A DNA stretch of 42,549 nucleotides, from NCBI GenBank assembly GCA_937139495.1, contig CAKZQC010000022.1, positions 1-42,549 of the forward strand, in the 5' to 3' direction. The notes beneath the pieces are model-generated. The model searched no databases and had not been told where the DNA came from. It was given only the letters and a program-made list of their open reading frames with translations. This document shows, one piece after another, positions 1 through 9,409 of this stretch (its first letter is position 1; each line of letters starts with the position of its first letter). The translations under genes and the position numbers were made by a program. This stretch comes from an uncultured Saprospiraceae bacterium. Lineage in GTDB: Bacteria; Bacteroidota; Bacteroidia; Chitinophagales; Saprospiraceae.

Positions 1-91
1 AGTGGTGCTATCACGAGGCTTTTTGGCGAAGTATGGGCTAAAAATAGACCATCATTTTACATTAACTTATTTATGCACGGTTACTTAGTAG

Positions 92-3000
92 CTATTGCTT
101 AATGATTTTTTGTGTATAAACCACTCCTGTATTCGTTAGCACTTGCAGCACGTACACACCTGTAGCCAAGTGTGACAAATCGTTGAGTGCCGTCAAGTTA
201 TTGGCTGACAAGCTGTGTTCTTGTGTTTCTACCAATATCCCTTGGCTGTTGTAAATATGAAAAGTAGCGGCAGTTGCTTTGTCTTTGATACGTACGGCTA
301 TCTGTCCAGTAGTCGGATTGGGCAGTACATCGAGTCCGCCCGTCACGTTGACCATACCATCTACAGAACGAATAGGAGAATAAGTAGCCGTGCCATCAAA
401 ATCAAGTTGCTGGAGGCGGTAATAAGTGGTGCTTTCTGAGCCGTTTTCGTCCAATTCTTGATAATAAGAAGTCACAGGTGTTGTGCCATTGCCATTGACC
501 CAGCCAACCGTTTCAAACTCCGTTTGTCCTGCAAACATTCGCTGTATTTCAAACCCTTTGTTGTTGGTTTCTGTGGCTGTTGCCCAATCTAATTGCACCG
601 TAGTTTTGTTGGTACGAATGGCATCAAAACTAAGGAGTTCGACGGGCAAATCTGTGTTGTTGCCATTGTTGACCGTTACAATTTGCGAAAAGCTCGTCAC
701 GCCAATACCATTGCCATAGCTAATCGAGCCAGTATTGCCTGCCGTAGCAGCATCTGCACAGCCGAGTGCGGCACCCCAAGTTGCCCCAAAGTCATTGCTA
801 GCACGTTTGTGAATCGTCAAGTTGGTACAAGGACTCGCCACATCTGCTGGTGCAACATAGCCCATTCGGTTGATAGTCAAGTACTGTACGGGCGAAAAAG
901 TAGCATTGTTACCATAGTTATCCACTACTAGATATTCGTTATCTACATCGCCTCCTATAGATTCCCAGCCGTGTGGTTTTTCTGTTTCTAGTCGAGCTAC
1001 TACTATTTCTCCATCAGGAGTAGTCCCCCCAAATTCTATAGCTACGTCGGTATTGACAAAATTATATACTCCACCTGCACCAATTGTCATTCGATCAACA
1101 GTTCCTCCTGCTACTGCCACTTGCGATGCAACACGATTGGCAGCAGTCATATTTTGTGTAGTGCCATCTAGCAAACCTAGTCCATCTTTCACTCCTCCAA
1201 TACTACCCACGGCAGCATCTGTATTGAATTGATAATAAGCGACCAACCCTGCTTCGTTGCCCAATAGGGTCAGGTGTTTTTGTGCTCTAATTTCGGCTTG
1301 TGTACGAGCCACATTCCAAACCTTGACTTCTTCGACACTACCGTTGAGGTAGTCGCCACCTTGCCAGCCACCGATCTTGAAAGTAGCGGTGGATAAATCG
1401 AAGTTTCCTGTGCGAGCCATCGAATTTTGAGCGATACCATTGACATAAATAATCATATTGTTGCCGTCATACGTACCTACGATATGATTCCATTCATTGA
1501 TATTGATGGTCATACCTGCTCCCAATATCTCCCATGCACCAAATTTGAGCTGAAACTGAGGCTCTCCTCCAAGCACCTGTAGCGAGTAAGAATCATCTCC
1601 TGCTACATCGCCAAATTTAGTGATTATTTTTTGGTTGCCACCAATAGACTCCATTTTGACCCAAGCCTCTAGCGTAATAGCATCGGTACTATTAAATCCC
1701 GCAGGATTGCCCATATCTATGTAATCATCTGCCCCATCAAAGTTATACATTTTGCCACGTACATCAGTTATCAAATCACTTGATCTTTGTGCCACTAAAA
1801 ACTGCCCCATTTGCGAAATTTCGTTAAACGTAACCGTTGTAGTTGTTACTTGGCTAGCTGTTGCAATTTTTGCCCAATCGCCTGTGCTATTACTTGCTCT
1901 CCAATACAAGTTGTACTTATTGGCATCTGTTGTCAGCAATGCTCCACTAGGATAAGTAAAAGTATAATTAGCTACAAAGTTAGGCGTAGCAATCGACGAA
2001 TTGATGGTCCATACTGGATTGTTGATAATGGCAAAACCATTGACCGCACTCGTACTGTTTGGCACAAATGCCTGATAGGTTGTTGTCACATCTTGAATAC
2101 TACTATTGTTCAGGAAGTCTATTGCTAAATTGGCAGCAACGAAATTTTGAGTGCTAGCACCTGTCGCAATCCCTGCAATCGTTTCTGCTATGGAGCTACC
2201 TGCTCCGTCATTGCCTGTATTGATAGCCGAAGCCACCCAATCCGTGCTGGCATTCATATTGGTCAATATGCCGTTATTTCCGTTTCCTGTTTTATCTGTT
2301 AGTACGGTTGCAGTTGTGCCATCATTCATTTGATAATATGCTACCAAATCGCCATCACAGACAGAGCGAGTCAAGTGTTTATCTGCTTTGATTTCGATAG
2401 CAGTACGTGCCGTACTCCAAACCATTAGCTCGTCTATTTGCCCTTCAAAATACTCCGTACCTGCATCGAAGTTGCCAATGAATGCAGGAGCATTACTTTG
2501 TACCGAACCCGAAATAGTACCTGCCTGTATGACAGTGGTACTTTCGATACCATCTACATAAATGGTAACACCTGTTTCGTCGCCAGAGCCATTATAACTC
2601 ATAGCGATATGGTGCCATTGTCCATCTCGCACATCAAATCCTCCTGCCGAACGCACTTCAAAAAAATCGAATGTAACGGGGTCCAGCATCAGAAAATCAA
2701 TCGCTCCTGTAGCTCCGACATAAGTAAACGTCCAACCTGCAAAGGTATTGCCATCAAATTTGGATAAAATATGCCCACTTGTAGTCGTACCTGTTGGTAC
2801 CTTGACCCAAGCACTAATCGTATAAGCTTCGTTATAATCAAAATTAAGATTAGGATTATTACCCAAGTCAATATAATCATCAATCCCATCAAAATCCAAA
2901 GCGTCTCCTCGAACCAAATCAGGATTGAAAACTTGTCCGTTGAGCGGACTTCCTATATCAGCAGTTGTAGAAGTATAAGCCAATGGATCAGCAGTGGCGT

Positions 3001-4837
3001 TATTTTTTTCGTAGCCCAATGTGCCTGTTACATCATTGCCATTGCGGTCAACTCCAGGACTGGCTTTGGAACCCCAAACTCTATTGGTATAAGTTGATTC
3101 TGTGTAGTAGGTCGCTCTTCCTTTTGTCTTGTCGTTTTGGTAGGCAACTGACCAAACCACATTGCCACTCGCATCTTCTAGTATTATTTCGTCCGTTTTA
3201 TTAGCTAGTGCCATTCCTACCTCTAGTACTTTATGACTCGGACAGCCATCTAACCAAAGTGCTTCAAAGTTAGCTTTATCCCTCGCCAAGATTACGTATT
3301 GCCCTGCTCCTACTAGGTAGCTGGTACCAGAAATTAGACTATTATCGGCATCTTCATCTTTGAGTCGCCAATCTTGAAGATCAACGGGGTCTGTTCCGTA
3401 ATTGTAGATTTCTACCCATTCGTCTGTACTTTGAGTAGCGGTAGGATTACAAATCCATTCTGTAATCGCTATAGTGGGTAGCACTGTTGGTGTAGGCACT
3501 TCCCATTGTTGACCAAATATTTCAAATTCGCTATTGACGGTAGGCACAGGAGCACTATCATCATCTGCTTCATAAGCAATAAAGTATTTTTGGCTTCCTG
3601 TCGAGTAAGTCACCGCAATAGGTGCGATAGGGTTAAATGTTGTACCAGTTGTCGCTACTCCTACATCTGTCGCTCGCACGTCGTTTTCTAGAGTATTGAG
3701 CGAAGCATCAAGAGCCTCTATATAGATTTCGAAAGCACCTACATTTTCTTCTGCACGATAAGTAATCAAATATTGATTGACCGTATTATTCCAAACAACT
3801 TTAGGAGAAGCAGCATCTTTTCCATCATTGGCAGTACCTGTTTGGCTCACTTGTATGTCACTACCAATTCCGCCTTGCAGTACACCTGCAGGAGACATAT
3901 ACTGCATAAATATTTCATCATCTCCCATTTTATCGCTATCCCAAACGATTAAATATTTATCTTCCGTAGCATTATACACTACATCAGGGCTATTCGCATC
4001 ATTGGCAGCTGGTAGATTTGTAACTTGTATAGGTGCAGCTACAGAACCAACGACTACGCCACTTTTGTCAAGTAATTGCACATAAATATCATCTTTGCCC
4101 GCTATTGGATCTGCCCTAAATACTACAATATATCCATCAGCAGTACTGTTGTGAGCAATACTAGGACTTACTCCTGTACCAGTTCCTGCTGTATTTGACA
4201 CTCTCTGACGGCTACCACTTAATGTGCCTGCTGCATCTACCAACTGAAAATAAATATCATCTTCTCCATCTATTTCATCACCACTCCATACTACCGCATA
4301 GTCACCCGTAAAGGCATTAGCCACTACTTTAGCATCTTTGCCAGCTGTATTACGATCAAAATCTACTCCCATCGTCGATATTCTGAAGTTGCTTCCTGTC
4401 AGTCCACCTACATTATTTATTAGTTGTCCGAATATTTCGTACTCTCTATCCATAATGTGTTCTGATTCCCACACGACCAAATAAGCATCATTGACCGCAC
4501 TGTATGCGACATCTGGTTTGCGGGCAATAATAGTCGTAACACCATCTGGACCTGAAACACTAATACGAAAAGCAGCACCAAGATTCGTTCCTGTAGCGGC
4601 ATCTATTCGTTGACCAAATATTTCGTCTTCGCCTGCGATTCGATCTGCGGTATAAACCAATAAATATTCATCTGCGGTGCTATTGTAAGCAATCGCAGCA
4701 TCATTCGCATCAAAAGCGGCATCATTCGCAGCTCCTGTCGTGGTTATGTTAAAATCGTTGGGAAGTACTTCCCCTGTCTGAGCAGTACTTATACTAGTTA
4801 AGAACAAGGTTATCAGTAGAGTAGCTAATATTTTCAT
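92..4837 (-). CDS. Large T9SS-secreted surface protein: seven propeller-like repeats, lamin-tail domain, two LamG domains
   Basis: This 1581-residue protein starts with a clear Sec signal peptide (MKILATLLITLF, ending near STAQ). Residues about 29-450 hold seven repeats of roughly 58 residues, each with a core like VAYNxTxDxYLVVW followed by EIFxQ and D/G; seven such units suggest a seven-bladed beta-propeller (inference). A lamin-tail domain follows (about 457-575, with EWVEIYN and DWRLKD). Two LamG/concanavalin-like domains come next (about 645-835 and 1028-1205), each opening with FDGxDDYID and closing with VWxxARTxxEI and LVAYYQ. The C-terminus (about 1500-1581) has the type A sorting signature LPNPTTG and a GVYVLQV strand, so export by T9SS to the surface is expected. 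No catalytic residues are evident; adhesion or carbohydrate binding is a guess. The gene is monocistronic in appearance, with the stop at 92-94. Confidence 0.9.
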   Translation of the reverse strand: MKILATLLITLFLTSISTAQTGEVLPNDFNITTTGAANDAAFDANDAAIAYNSTADEYLLVYTADRIAGEDEIFGQRIDAATGTNLGAAFRISVSGPDGVTTIIARKPDVAYSAVNDAYLVVWESEHIMDREYEIFGQLINNVGGLTGSNFRISTMGVDFDRNTAGKDAKVVANAFTGDYAVVWSGDEIDGEDDIYFQLVDAAGTLSGSRQRVSNTAGTGTGVSPSIAHNSTADGYIVVFRADPIAGKDDIYVQLLDKSGVVVGSVAAPIQVTNLPAANDANSPDVVYNATEDKYLIVWDSDKMGDDEIFMQYMSPAGVLQGGIGSDIQVSQTGTANDGKDAASPKVVWNNTVNQYLITYRAEENVGAFEIYIEALDASLNTLENDVRATDVGVATTGTTFNPIAPIAVTYSTGSQKYFIAYEADDDSAPVPTVNSEFEIFGQQWEVPTPTVLPTIAITEWICNPTATQSTDEWVEIYNYGTDPVDLQDWRLKDEDADNSLISGTSYLVGAGQYVILARDKANFEALWLDGCPSHKVLEVGMALANKTDEIILEDASGNVVWSVAYQNDKTKGRATYYTESTYTNRVWGSKASPGVDRNGNDVTGTLGYEKNNATADPLAYTSTTADIGSPLNGQVFNPDLVRGDALDFDGIDDYIDLGNNPNLNFDYNEAYTISAWVKVPTGTTTSGHILSKFDGNTFAGWTFTYVGATGAIDFLMLDPVTFDFFEVRSAGGFDVRDGQWHHIAMSYNGSGDETGVTIYVDGIESTTVIQAGTISGSVQSNAPAFIGNFDAGTEYFEGQIDELMVWSTARTAIEIKADKHLTRSVCDGDLVAYYQMNDGTTATVLTDKTGNGNNGILTNMNASTDWVASAINTGNDGAGSSIAETIAGIATGASTQNFVAANLAIDFLNNSSIQDVTTTYQAFVPNSTSAVNGFAIINNPVWTINSSIATPNFVANYTFTYPSGALLTTDANKYNLYWRASNSTGDWAKIATASQVTTTTVTFNEISQMGQFLVAQRSSDLITDVRGKMYNFDGADDYIDMGNPAGFNSTDAITLEAWVKMESIGGNQKIITKFGDVAGDDSYSLQVLGGEPQFQLKFGAWEILGAGMTININEWNHIVGTYDGNNMIIYVNGIAQNSMARTGNFDLSTATFKIGGWQGGDYLNGSVEEVKVWNVARTQAEIRAQKHLTLLGNEAGLVAYYQFNTDAAVGSIGGVKDGLGLLDGTTQNMTAANRVASQVAVAGGTVDRMTIGAGGVYNFVNTDVAIEFGGTTPDGEIVVARLETEKPHGWESIGGDVDNEYLVVDNYGNNATFSPVQYLTINRMGYVAPADVASPCTNLTIHKRASNDFGATWGAALGCADAATAGNTGSISYGNGIGVTSFSQIVTVNNGNNTDLPVELLSFDAIRTNKTTVQLDWATATETNNKGFEIQRMFAGQTEFETVGWVNGNGTTPVTSYYQELDENGSESTTYYRLQQLDFDGTATYSPIRSVDGMVNVTGGLDVLPNPTTGQIAVRIKDKATAATFHIYNSQGILVETQEHSLSANNLTALNDLSHLATGVYVLQVLTNTGVVYTQKIIKQ

Positions 4838-4923
4838 GAATTGAGTTTTAATTATTGAATTTTAATTATACAATATTAAATATATTATTCAAGAATTTTA
4901 ACATTTGGGGCTATAATTATCAT

Positions 4924-4958
4924 AAAAAAAACCAAGTAACCGACATGGCTACTTGGTT
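4924..4958 (-). terminator. Rho-independent terminator of the S74-domain gene
   Basis: Read on the minus strand, a 9-bp perfect stem (AACCAAGTA with TACTTGGTT; arms 4950-4958 and 4930-4938) is followed directly by a run of T. It lies about 40 bases beyond the stop of the S74-domain gene and before the large surface-protein gene, so it should separate the two transcripts. Confidence 0.85.
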
Positions 4959-4995
4959 CAAAATTCTAATGTGTGCTTATTTTTACTAGCTATCA

Positions 4996-6798
4996 TTATT
5001 TGTTTTCCAATAACGACTGCAAGCGTTGTAATTCTTTTTGAGTGTCTGCTTGTTGTTTTTTCAATTCCTCTATCATCACCTGTTGTTCTTGTACGGCATT
5101 GATAAGTGCGTAAGTAAATTTGTTGGGATCCACCTCCAAGAACGTTTCGCCTTTTGTTGTAGTCGCTACATAGTCGGCATCTTCAGGATTGTTTTCACTT
5201 TCTGGATTTACTTCTCGCACCATATCAGGAGCAATTTCTTGCAATTCTTGAGCAATAACACCTTGGTAGATACGGTTTTTATTTTGGAGGTCTTCGCCCC
5301 ATATTTCAGCCATCTTGTCGTTGTAACTAAAATTGACCGTACGCACTTGCTTGATAAAATCTAATCCTTCTGTGAATTTGCTAATGTCTTTTTTGAGTCG
5401 TCTATCCGAGAAAACTGCCCAAGTTCCACCACCTGTTTTATTGGCAGTACCATTGACTGATAATTCAGCTGTTGGAGCATCTGTAGCAATCCCTACATTA
5501 CCCTGACGCTGAAAGGTCATTAAGAAAGTTTCGGCAGGACAAGCAGATCTAAGAAAGAGCGTATTGGTAGCACCATTATGATCAAACTGAAACCCACAAT
5601 AAGACAAGCCGGGATTAGGGTAATCCCCTACTCTTTCTTCGAAAGTCAATCGACCTGCCTCTGTTTCATTATAAGTCAATGTACCTAATTGCAAAGAAGG
5701 GTTGGTTGTTTTGGCTACTGTCAGCGAATGATTACCATAAGTAGGATGCTCTCCAATCACCGCTCCTACGGTAGTACGCATACCACCCAACACATGCAAT
5801 GCTTCTGAAGGATTTCCTAAACCTACTCCTACTCTGCCTGTTCCAGCATTTACAAGTAACATATTCGCATTTCCATCTGATTCTACCCGAAAATCTCTAT
5901 CTAGTCCTTGCTCATTGAATACAAATTGTGAATTGGCATCTAAGTCTACAGCTACAAAACCATTTTCCATGATTCGAAACCTTCCATCATCGCCATCATC
6001 TGTAAGAGAGGCTAAAACAGTACCTGTGGTATTTCCATCACGCCACTCGACATTATCCCCAAAAACACTGCGTCCATTATCAAACACCGTGAATTTATCC
6101 ACGCCATTATCTTGAATATTGAAATCGCCCGTATTATTCAAATTGTATGTCATTTGAAAGGATTCTTGTGTAATTGTAGTGTTTTCGACAAGTGCCCCTC
6201 CTAAGTGTATAAAACTGCCACTCGTTGATAATCCATTGCGAGCTGTCGTACTACCGCCCAAACTTGATAAATCTACTATGCGAGTTCCTCCGCCATCAGT
6301 AAGCCTCAGGTCGGTTCCTGACAAACTAAACGCTGTATTGTACTCATTGCCGATTACAAAATCTGCATCATTGACTAAGCTACTCAAATCTACCGTAACG
6401 GGATTTCCGTTTTCGATGCTAATTGTCAAATCATCACCCAAAAGGGTAGCATTGGTCAAATTCTGGTCATCTGTTCCAGCTGCCGCAATACCTGTCAATA
6501 GCTTATCCCATTGAGCACCGTTCCAATAATAAAAACCTGTACCACTACCACCTAAAGTAGTCGCACTATTATTCCAAACTAAAAGCCCCGTAGCGGGTAG
6601 TGTGACGGGAGCAGCTCCCCCCACATCTACAATAGATATTTGAGGTATCAAAATACCACGGTTGGCATCTACAATATGTAGCTTAGCACTGGCGTCGGGT
6701 GTATTGGTACCGATACCTACATTCTGGGCATGGAGGTTGGTCATAGCAGCTAATCCCATAACAAACAAAAACAGGCGTGTCGTCTTTTTAAATTTCAT
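4996..6798 (-). CDS. Exported tail-fiber-like protein with C-terminal S74 self-cleaving chaperone domain
   Basis: The 600-residue product begins with a signal peptide (MKFKKTTRLF, cleavage near LHAQ) and the NVGIGTNTP motif common at the start of Bacteroidota tail-fiber-domain proteins. The middle is repetitive, beta-rich and glycine/asparagine-rich, as in trimeric fibres. Residues about 464-600 form an intramolecular chaperone (peptidase S74): SDRRLKKDI gives the Ser464 and Lys469 pair with the spacing of the endosialidase-type autoprotease, followed by GVIAQELQEI. The end is a short coiled coil (IEELKKQQADTQ). In the family the chaperone trimerises the fibre and then cleaves itself off. No phage genes are nearby, so this looks like a chromosomal surface fibre rather than a prophage tail gene. 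No T9SS sorting domain is visible, so its route across the outer membrane is unclear. Confidence 0.85.
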   Translation of the reverse strand: MKFKKTTRLFLFVMGLAAMTNLHAQNVGIGTNTPDASAKLHIVDANRGILIPQISIVDVGGAAPVTLPATGLLVWNNSATTLGGSGTGFYYWNGAQWDKLLTGIAAAGTDDQNLTNATLLGDDLTISIENGNPVTVDLSSLVNDADFVIGNEYNTAFSLSGTDLRLTDGGGTRIVDLSSLGGSTTARNGLSTSGSFIHLGGALVENTTITQESFQMTYNLNNTGDFNIQDNGVDKFTVFDNGRSVFGDNVEWRDGNTTGTVLASLTDDGDDGRFRIMENGFVAVDLDANSQFVFNEQGLDRDFRVESDGNANMLLVNAGTGRVGVGLGNPSEALHVLGGMRTTVGAVIGEHPTYGNHSLTVAKTTNPSLQLGTLTYNETEAGRLTFEERVGDYPNPGLSYCGFQFDHNGATNTLFLRSACPAETFLMTFQRQGNVGIATDAPTAELSVNGTANKTGGGTWAVFSDRRLKKDISKFTEGLDFIKQVRTVNFSYNDKMAEIWGEDLQNKNRIYQGVIAQELQEIAPDMVREVNPESENNPEDADYVATTTKGETFLEVDPNKFTYALINAVQEQQVMIEELKKQQADTQKELQRLQSLLENK

Positions 6799-6850
6799 AC
6801 AATAATACTTTGATTTTTGTGATTTGTAAATAGTTTTTTGGTTACCTCTA

Positions 6851-6877
6851 CAAAGTTAGGTTACCACAGCCTTTCAA
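6851..6877 (-). promoter_or_regulatory. Candidate promoter of the S74-domain gene
   Basis: On the minus strand TAACTTTG (6858-6851) matches the Bacteroidota -7 consensus TAnnTTTG, with a TTG at 6877-6875. The 16-base spacing is somewhat shorter than usual. It would start transcription about 45 bases before the ATG at 6798. Pattern match only. Confidence 0.4.
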
Positions 6878-6977
6878 AACGGACGACATCTAGCAAAAAT
6901 CGGACAAAAGAGCTCTAAAAACCTAATAATCAATGGCTATTGTCTAATTTCAAAATCAAACCGAGCCAATCTATTGC

Positions 6978-7014
6978 AAAAAAAAAGAGCTAACTTCTTT
7001 CGAAATTAGCTCTT
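6978..7014 (-). terminator. Terminator of the small exported-protein gene
   Basis: On the minus strand a stem (AAGAGCTAA with TTAGCTCTT; arms 7006-7014 and 6985-6993) is followed by a T run (plus-strand A run 6978-6986). It sits about 30 bases after the stop at 7042. Confidence 0.8.
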
Positions 7015-7041
7015 CAAACTTTCTTATTTATTGCTCTTATT

Positions 7042-7458
7042 TTACAACCCTTCGCCATTCGGCAATGGCAATATTATATCTGTAGTAGTACGCTCTGGCA
7101 CTAATATTTGATATGTTATCTCTTCTTGCAAAAGGACTCCTTTGATACGGACAGGCGTCGCTATTTTAGGCATGGTGATAAGTAAGTTGCCGTCCTTATT
7201 TTCGCCTATTATATCATACCGTCCTACGGCTGCCAATCGTTGTATAATCTGTTCTTCTGTATTGTGTATTTTGACGGTAACTTGTACTCGTACAAAATCT
7301 TTGTCCCATTCCTCAAAAGTAACCTTACCTTCCAAATCTGTTACGACAGATGAGGTCGTCAATGTCAAGGATTTGACAAATACTTTTTCTCCTTGTGCAA
7401 ACATTGCAGTGATGCACAACCAAGAAAACACGATCGTTAATCTACATACTCGTTTCAT
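7042..7458 (-). CDS. Small exported protein of unknown function
   Basis: The 138-residue product has a signal peptide (MKRVCRLTIVFSWLC, cleavage near MFAQ) and a mature part of about 115 residues that reads as alternating beta strands (VTFEEWDKDFVRVQVTVKIH, then GNLLITMPK). The strand pattern and the phrase about a charged core followed by NxxGNLLI is reminiscent of DUF4097-like adhesin-head repeats, but the match is too weak to name a family. It is followed by its own terminator, and cls lies upstream on the same strand 67 bases away, so co-transcription with cls is possible. Mature protein is probably periplasmic or surface located. Confidence 0.7.
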   Translation of the reverse strand: MKRVCRLTIVFSWLCITAMFAQGEKVFVKSLTLTTSSVVTDLEGKVTFEEWDKDFVRVQVTVKIHNTEEQIIQRLAAVGRYDIIGENKDGNLLITMPKIATPVRIKGVLLQEEITYQILVPERTTTDIILPLPNGEGL

Positions 7459-7525
7459 AGTTCTTAGGTTTTAGCATTTCTTAAAAAAAATTGCATTTCT
7501 ACTCCCAAAACGAATGGAAACGCTT

Positions 7526-8983
7526 TTAGAGAATAGGCGAAAATAGACGTGCTAAACGATGCAAAAACTGCACTGCCGCAGAACGTTTTTCCCATTCCTG
7601 TTTGGTCAGTCGCACGGTTTGAGCCAAATCATCATAGAACGTTTCTTTCATCTCGCATGCCAAATCATCGTTATACACAATGGCATTAACCTCAAAGTTG
7701 AGGCTAAAACTACGTGTATCCATATTAGCACTGCCTACTATTCCTATTTCTTCATCTATGACCATTGTTTTGGCATGTATAAACCCTTTGGTGTATCTAT
7801 AAACCTCTACGCCTGCATCTAGCAAATCGCCAAAATAAGACATCGCTGCCGCATCTACAATCCTTGAATCCGAAGATTTTGGTACGATTAACTTGACCTT
7901 AATACCACTACAAGAAGCAATCATAATCGCTTTCATAATACTATCACTGGGTATAAAATAAGGTGTCGTAATCAGAATCTCCTTTTTGGCAATATTGATT
8001 GCCTGTATCAAGGAATGCAAAATTGTAGCACTGTCTGAGTCTGGACCACTTGCCGCTATTTGTACAATTTTGTTCCCTGCTGACTTCTCCTCAAAACTAG
8101 GAAACAAAATATCTTCTACTTCAATTTTTTCTTCGGCACAAAAATTCCAATCACTCATAAAAATGTACTGCAAGTAATGGACTGCCGAACCTTCTATTTG
8201 GAGGTGGGTATCCCTCCAATACATCTGACTGCCTTCTTCTTTATTAACGTAAGCATTGCTCACATTGATGCCTCCCACAAAACTTGTTTTGCCATCTATG
8301 ATGATTATTTTTCGGTGGTTTCGATAATTTAGCCGAGTCAAGAAAGTAGCAATATTGATTTCGTAAAACGGATAAATAGATGCACCTACGGCTTGCAGTC
8401 GTTTTCTCATTTTGCCTCGTATGCTTCTGCTCCCAAAATCATCGTACATTAAGCGTACTTTTACGCCCTGTTTTGCTTTTTTGACCAATATTTCTTCTAT
8501 CTGTCGCCCTGTTTCATCGTCCTCAAAGGTGTAATATCCAATATGGATATGATTTTCTGCTTTGTCCAATGCTTCCAGTACTGCTGGAAATTTATTTTCG
8601 CCATTGTTTAACAATACTACTTTATTATCCGCTGTAAGTGGGCTGTCTATTTCTGACAATAATAATTTGGCAAGTTTATTTTTTTCGGTAAAATAGGCTT
8701 CATTTTTATTCAATATGAACTCGGTATGCCGACTAATCCGCTCTCCTAATTGTTCTTTTAGCTCTGCATTATTAATCATTTTTCGACTATATATCTTACG
8801 CTTTCGATGATTGATACCAACCGCCAAATATAGCAGCAGACCAACTACGGGTAGATACAGAATCAACAAAAGATAACCAAAAGCATCCGATGGGTCTTTG
8901 GTATCATATACGATACGAATACCAACTGCTATTAAAATCAATATATAAATATAAGAAAATGCACTCCCCCATTCAATATCCAT
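7526..8983 (-). CDS. cls: Cardiolipin synthase (phospholipase D superfamily)
   Basis: The 485-residue product has the full layout of bacterial cardiolipin synthase. Two N-terminal membrane segments lie at about 8-25 and 35-56. They are followed by two phospholipase D domains, each with an HKD motif: His223, Lys225, Asp230 (HRKIIIIDGKTSFVGG) and His403, Lys405, Asp410 (HAKTMVIDEEIGIVGS). The enzyme joins two phosphatidylglycerols into cardiolipin and glycerol at the inner membrane. Length is normal for the family and both active-site histidines are present, so it should be active. The ATG at 8983 gives the expected hydrophobic start. The upstream gap is shared with the divergent leuS. Confidence 0.95.
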   Translation of the reverse strand: MDIEWGSAFSYIYILILIAVGIRIVYDTKDPSDAFGYLLLILYLPVVGLLLYLAVGINHRKRKIYSRKMINNAELKEQLGERISRHTEFILNKNEAYFTEKNKLAKLLLSEIDSPLTADNKVVLLNNGENKFPAVLEALDKAENHIHIGYYTFEDDETGRQIEEILVKKAKQGVKVRLMYDDFGSRSIRGKMRKRLQAVGASIYPFYEINIATFLTRLNYRNHRKIIIIDGKTSFVGGINVSNAYVNKEEGSQMYWRDTHLQIEGSAVHYLQYIFMSDWNFCAEEKIEVEDILFPSFEEKSAGNKIVQIAASGPDSDSATILHSLIQAINIAKKEILITTPYFIPSDSIMKAIMIASCSGIKVKLIVPKSSDSRIVDAAAMSYFGDLLDAGVEVYRYTKGFIHAKTMVIDEEIGIVGSANMDTRSFSLNFEVNAIVYNDDLACEMKETFYDDLAQTVRLTKQEWEKRSAAVQFLHRLARLFSPIL

Positions 8984-9409
8984 AAGTGTTGTTTTTTTTT
9001 GTTTTTTGCACCACCAAGATATTCAGATAACCTTAACTTGATTGGTATCTCTTCTTACACTTATTATTTATAAAATGTTTTGATAAAAAGCAATTAGCAC
9101 TGCCTATTACCTCAAAGAATGTTAATTTCATCGCATACTTTTATTATTAATTCTATTATAACATATACTATACAAGCCAAAAAACCAACTAAAATCAAAA
9201 CTAAATTTTAAATAAACAGCCCATTGCAAAACAAAAAGTTAAATAATACACAAACTAAGCTATTATATTGCAAAATAAAAAACAAACACCAAGTAGCTAC
9301 TACTACTTGTAAGTTGCATTTATGCAAATACTTTGATAAGTTGTTATCCTTTTAAGAAAGTTTGTCTTATTTTCGTTACCTACTCAAACAAAAAAGCAGC
9401 AACTACAAC
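8984..9409. other. Divergent intergenic region between cls and leuS
   Basis: This 426-base gap is very AT-rich and holds no supported gene. It must carry the promoters of cls (leftward) and leuS (rightward). A leuS promoter candidate is listed separately; I could not identify a convincing cls promoter. A 30-codon ATG-started frame near 9119 is low-complexity and was not accepted. Confidence 0.6.
9307..9335 (+). promoter_or_regulatory. Candidate leuS promoter
   Basis: TTG at 9307-9309, 19 bases, then TACTTTG at 9329-9335. This resembles the Bacteroidota primary sigma factor pattern (-33 TTG, -7 TAnnTTTG) with one base fewer in the -7 box. Transcription would start near 9342, about 70 bases before the leuS ATG at 9410. 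Confidence 0.5.

Noticed and set aside
4996..6798. Prophage tail-fibre gene
   Set aside because: The S74 domain occurs in phage, but a bacterial signal peptide and ordinary chromosomal neighbours argue against a prophage.
9119..9211. Short ATG frame (30 residues) in the cls-leuS gap
   Set aside because: Low-complexity AT-rich sequence, no signal or conserved motif.
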